DNA of 7,634 nt. It comes from CAYHOI01 sp964358175. GTDB taxonomy: Bacteria > Margulisbacteria > Riflemargulisbacteria > GWF2-35-9. The stretch is taken from contig CAYHOI010000089.1 in the NCBI GenBank assembly GCA_964358175.1, positions 1-7,634 on the forward strand, written 5' to 3'. Below are positions 5,248 through 7,634 of this stretch, in pieces; position 1 is the first letter of the stretch; the number at the start of each line of letters is the position of its first letter. The notes below the pieces were generated by a model that had not been told where the DNA came from, did no database searches, and saw only the letters and a program-made list of their open reading frames with translations. A program made the translations under genes and the position numbers.

Positions 5248-6162
5248 ATGCCAGACACAGTTTGTATTTCAGTGGTAATAGGCACATTCAATCTCAAGGA
5301 AAAGCTTCTGAAAGTTCTTGCTTCTTTAGTAAATCAAACGATGGATCCTTGCAATTTTGAAGTCATTGTGGTGGATAGCGGGAGTGCTGATGGGACCATT
5401 GATAGCCTCGAAACCCTTACCACCCCCTACTCGCTCAGATGGTTCTTGGTAGAAAACCGCGGGAAATCCTCTGCACGCAATCGTGGAATCCGAGAGGCTA
5501 GTGCCGATATTATCCTCCTCACGGACGCCGACATGATCGCAGATCGATTCTGGGTCCAAAGTCACTACGAGGCACAAAGGGAACGGAATTTCAATGTCCT
5601 GGTTGAAGGTAAGACTTTTGTTCTTACCCAGGAAGCCTTACCTGTCGAGAACTACATTCGTCGCCCCTATATCCCTAAAAAACTGAAAGAGGGACAACAA
5701 CTCAGTTTCTTCAATTGCCTCAGCGGAAATCTATCTATTCCCCGACGATTCTTCGAGGAGGCGGGCTACTTTGATGAGAGGTATATAGGGTATGGCTGGG
5801 AGGACATCGATTTGGGATACCGAATGATTACCTTGGCTCACAAAAAACTCATCTACACCGACAAGGCGATCAATTATCATTACCATGCCTGGTCGCAGGC
5901 ACAAGAATGTTTTCGACGCGAAAAAATGGGTCAAGCGGTTCATCTCCTGCTGGATAAGTTCCCTGAACTCAGATTTCCCATGGGGATCAACCCATTCAAT
6001 CATATCGTGTGGCGTATCCTGAGTCGAAATCCAGCGCGAGTGCGTCGGTGGCTGGATTTGCTCCCGGCGCAGAAACTATCGCTATTTAAAAAACTTCTTT
6101 TAAGGGAATACTACTACTATCAGGGCTATCAAGACGCACAACCCAATAGACAAATTCCTTGA
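5248..6162 (+). CDS. Family 2 glycosyltransferase (GT-A fold)
   Basis: The product probably transfers a sugar from a nucleotide-sugar donor in an inverting reaction at the cytoplasmic face; donor and acceptor cannot be told. The 304-residue protein starts with the GT2 core: ISVVIGTFNLKEKLLKVLASL (7-27), VIVVDSGSADGT with Asp43, ENRGKSSARNRGI (69-81), and the metal-binding DxD as TDADM (Asp93/Asp95). Next come FNCLSGNLSIPRRFFEEAGYFDE (155-177) and the acceptor-side WEDIDLGYR (184-191), as in enzymes with a C-terminal galactosyltransferase-like segment, then HYH at 211-213. I see no membrane segments, so it is not a processive synthase. The ATG at 5248 keeps the whole first strand; no ribosome site is visible. 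Its stop is followed by 80 nt before the CheC-like pair. A role in surface glycan or flagellin decoration is only a guess from context. Confidence 0.93.
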   Translation: MPDTVCISVVIGTFNLKEKLLKVLASLVNQTMDPCNFEVIVVDSGSADGTIDSLETLTTPYSLRWFLVENRGKSSARNRGIREASADIILLTDADMIADRFWVQSHYEAQRERNFNVLVEGKTFVLTQEALPVENYIRRPYIPKKLKEGQQLSFFNCLSGNLSIPRRFFEEAGYFDERYIGYGWEDIDLGYRMITLAHKKLIYTDKAINYHYHAWSQAQECFRREKMGQAVHLLLDKFPELRFPMGINPFNHIVWRILSRNPARVRRWLDLLPAQKLSLFKKLLLREYYYYQGYQDAQPNRQIP

Positions 6163-6168
6163 ACGCTA

Positions 6169-6196
6169 TTGAATTATCTGAAATTACCTGTATTCT
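6169..6196 (+). promoter_or_regulatory. Weak candidate promoter before the first CheC-like gene
   Basis: The 80-nt gap after the glycosyltransferase holds TTGAAT (6169-6174), 16 bp, then TATTCT (6191-6196), each 4 of 6 to consensus. Cotranscription from the glycosyltransferase is equally likely. Confidence 0.2.
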
Positions 6197-6242
6197 TAAA
6201 AAGGTTAGTCAAGACAATTTTAAAGAGAAGGGGTCGCTCATA

Positions 6243-6872
6243 ATGGATCATATGATTGTAAAAGAGCTGGACAAGCTCAAACTCATTTTCAATAAGTCTC
6301 TTGGAGGAGCCGTAGCTGTATTCGGTGAAATGCTCAGTCGACAGGTAACCGTTACCACACCGGTCATCAAGGTGATTGAGTTCAGCGACTTAAGCTACAT
6401 ATTCGGAGGTAGCAATAAAATTGTTTCTGCGATTTACTCAGCCTACACTGGCGAGGGGGCGTGTCGGGGTGAAATGAAGTCTCTTTCTGGCCGAATGCTT
6501 CTTACGTTCAAAATTGAATCCGCTTATGAAATGGTTGCAATTCTCACTGAAGGCCTTGAGGTTCCTTTGGATCGGCTCGATGAAATGACCAATTCAATTT
6601 TTAGTGAAATTGGAAATGTGTTTTGCACCAGCTTTCTCTCCTCACTCGCAAATGCAGCCGGCGTGAAGCTAAGACCCGATGTTCCCAGCGTGATCAATTA
6701 CAAGGCCACATCCATTTTGGAATTCGTGAAACACAAGATGGTGGATATAAAATCACCGGTACTCTTGATGCAGACGGCACTCAGCTCTGACGGACACACG
6801 GTAGAAGGCAACTTTATGCTGATTCCTGATGACGTTAATGCAATTTCCATCTTTTTAGCAAATATGCATTAG
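6243..6872 (+). CDS. CheC-like phosphatase paralogue 1
   Basis: CheC/CheX/FliY proteins dephosphorylate CheY-type receivers. The 209-residue product has the fold's order: an N-terminal helical segment (LIFNKSLGGAVAVFGEML), TVTTPVIKVIEFSDLSYIFGG, a central strand GRMLLTFKIESAYEM (83-97), the active-site helix, and a C-terminal VEGNFMLIPDD. The signature [D/S]-x3-E-x2-N-x22-P is exact: Ser118, Glu122, Asn125, Pro148. The equivalent first site is degenerate: Asp10, Leu14 in place of Glu, Asn17, Pro40. The ATG at 6243 is chosen because AAGGGG (6228-6233) precedes it by nine bases and because the first 20 residues then align without gaps to paralogue 2. A TTG at 6159 would add 28 residues with no counterpart. 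Likely substrates are the two receivers encoded divergently, an inference from gene context. Confidence 0.9.
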   Translation: MDHMIVKELDKLKLIFNKSLGGAVAVFGEMLSRQVTVTTPVIKVIEFSDLSYIFGGSNKIVSAIYSAYTGEGACRGEMKSLSGRMLLTFKIESAYEMVAILTEGLEVPLDRLDEMTNSIFSEIGNVFCTSFLSSLANAAGVKLRPDVPSVINYKATSILEFVKHKMVDIKSPVLLMQTALSSDGHTVEGNFMLIPDDVNAISIFLANMH

Positions 6873-6882
6873 ACCCATTCAG

Positions 6883-6909
6883 TTGTCCTTTCTTGTCAGA
6901 GCCTATATT
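6883..6909 (+). promoter_or_regulatory. Weak candidate promoter before the second CheC-like gene
   Basis: TTGTCC (6883-6888) and TATATT (6904-6909, 5 of 6 to the -10 consensus) lie in the 59-nt gap, but the 15-bp spacer is short. The pair may equally be read from one upstream transcript. Confidence 0.2.
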
Positions 6910-6931
6910 GTTTCGTTAGGGGAGAAAAAAC

Positions 6932-7564
6932 ATGGAAAATCTATCGACCAGAGAAGTAGATCAACTCAAAAATATTTTCAATCAATCCCTTACGTATGCT
7001 ATTTCTCAGTTTGGGGTGATGCTTCGACACAAAATAACGGTTTCATCTCCTTCGATGCGATTTATCAACTTTAGTGATGTCAGCTATTTGTTCGGCGGAA
7101 GCAATCGAATCATTACCGCAATTTACCTGGAGTACTCTGGGGAATACGAAGAATCCGGAGAAAAACACCCTGTGGCAGGCAGAATGCTCCTTACGTTTAA
7201 GATTGAGTCTGCTTATGAAATTGCAACTATTTTAACAGAAGAATTAAAGGTTCCGTTGGATCGACTTGACGAGATGACAGACTCGATATTTGGGGAATTA
7301 GGCAATGTCTTCGGAACGTCTTTCTTGTCCACGATTTCACAGTTGGGAGGCATAAAACTGGTTCCATCGGTTCCCAAGGTTATCAAATACAGAGCCACCT
7401 CAATTGCTGAATATGTCCAATCTAAAATGACGAACCCCAATCAGGAAATACTTATGCTGCAAACCTCACTGGGCTCAGATGATCAAATCGTCGAAGGTGC
7501 TTTTATGTTTATTCCCGATGAATACACTGGCATTTCTCATATCCTCGGCAAACAGCCTTTATAA
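6932..7564 (+). CDS. CheC-like phosphatase paralogue 2
   Basis: This 210-residue tandem paralogue of the preceding gene is identical at about half of positions by eye, with an identical block GRMLLTFKIESAYE and a near-identical VPLDRLDEMT-SIF-E-GNVF-TSFLS. The CheC/CheX/FliY active-site pattern is intact: Ser118, Glu122, Asn125, Pro148, at the same numbers as in paralogue 1. The N-terminal counterpart has Asp10, Asn14 in place of Glu, Asn17 and Pro40, so it too looks degenerate. The ATG at 6932 has AGGGGAG at 6918-6924, seven bases upstream. No membrane or extra domain is seen; it should act in the cytoplasm on phosphorylated receivers. Whether each paralogue serves one of the two receivers, or they form a heterodimer, cannot be told from sequence. 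Confidence 0.9.
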   Translation: MENLSTREVDQLKNIFNQSLTYAISQFGVMLRHKITVSSPSMRFINFSDVSYLFGGSNRIITAIYLEYSGEYEESGEKHPVAGRMLLTFKIESAYEIATILTEELKVPLDRLDEMTDSIFGELGNVFGTSFLSTISQLGGIKLVPSVPKVIKYRATSIAEYVQSKMTNPNQEILMLQTSLGSDDQIVEGAFMFIPDEYTGISHILGKQPL

Positions 7565-7611
7565 ACCACGCACCCGGAGGGCGAGCGCATCTAAAATGTG
7601 TGTTAATTTCG

Positions 7612-7634
7612 CCTCACCCCCTACCCCCCTCTCA
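7612..7634. repeat. C-rich tract, possible edge of a dispersed intergenic repeat
   Basis: After the last gene, 7565-7634 is non-coding and shifts in composition. It ends in a tract built of CTC and CCCCC blocks (CCTCACCCCC at 7612-7621, then TACCCCCCTCTCA). C-rich CCCTCACCCC...CCCTCTCC units of this type are common as imperfect intergenic palindromes in several bacterial phyla. The matching G-rich arm would lie beyond the right edge, so this is only a suspicion. Confidence 0.35.

Noticed and set aside
6159..6242. TTG start at 6159 for the first CheC-like gene, overlapping the glycosyltransferase stop
   Set aside because: The extra 28 residues have no counterpart in the paralogue, whereas the ATG at 6243 has a ribosome site and aligns the two N-termini without gaps.
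7577..7615. Possible terminator stem (GAGGGCGA with TCGCCTC) after the last gene
   Set aside because: It has a bulge, a 24-nt loop and no T-run, so it does not look like an intrinsic terminator.

Overview
The window looks like a chromosomal segment of a free-living Gram-negative-type bacterium with moderate to slightly low GC. Its left two thirds is a leftward (minus-strand) housekeeping cluster. Its right third is a small signalling and surface module. The phylum cannot be fixed from sequence alone. The pairing of single-domain receivers with CheC-like proteins, and a four-cysteine L28, would fit Nitrospirota or a deltaproteobacterial-type lineage, but that is only a guess.

Minus strand, read from about 4315 down to 1: rpmB (L28), folE (GTP cyclohydrolase I), an unrecognised 234-residue protein, thrS, infC (IF3), rpmI (L35) and rplT (L20, cut by the left edge). 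Genes are tightly packed, with gaps of 20-60 nt and a TAATG junction between the unknown gene and thrS. A plausible promoter precedes rpmB. A perfect-consensus sigma70-type promoter (TTGACA, 18 bp, TATAAT) starts on the base after the thrS stop codon, so infC-rpmI-rplT has its own strong promoter. infC is best read from a non-canonical AUA start behind a strong Shine-Dalgarno; the first conventional start (GTG at 981) would cut into the conserved IF3 N-terminus. ThrRS starts directly at its editing domain and has no TGS domain.

Upstream of rpmB, on the same strand, two CheY-like single-domain response regulators overlap by 8 nt. They are divergent, across a 95-bp control region, from a family 2 glycosyltransferase and two tandem CheC-like phosphatase paralogues. 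Each paralogue keeps one canonical CheC/CheX/FliY active site (S-x3-E-x2-N-x22-P) in its C-terminal half. Each has a matching but degenerate D-x3-[L/N]-x2-N-x22-P site in its N-terminal half. The two receivers plus two receiver-phosphatase-like proteins suggest a compact phosphosignalling module with no kinase in view, possibly tied to surface glycan synthesis through the glycosyltransferase.

The last 70 bases are non-coding and end in a C-rich tract that may be the edge of a dispersed intergenic repeat. I saw no tRNA, rRNA, CRISPR array, insertion sequence or phage gene. All gaps between genes are shorter than 100 bases.
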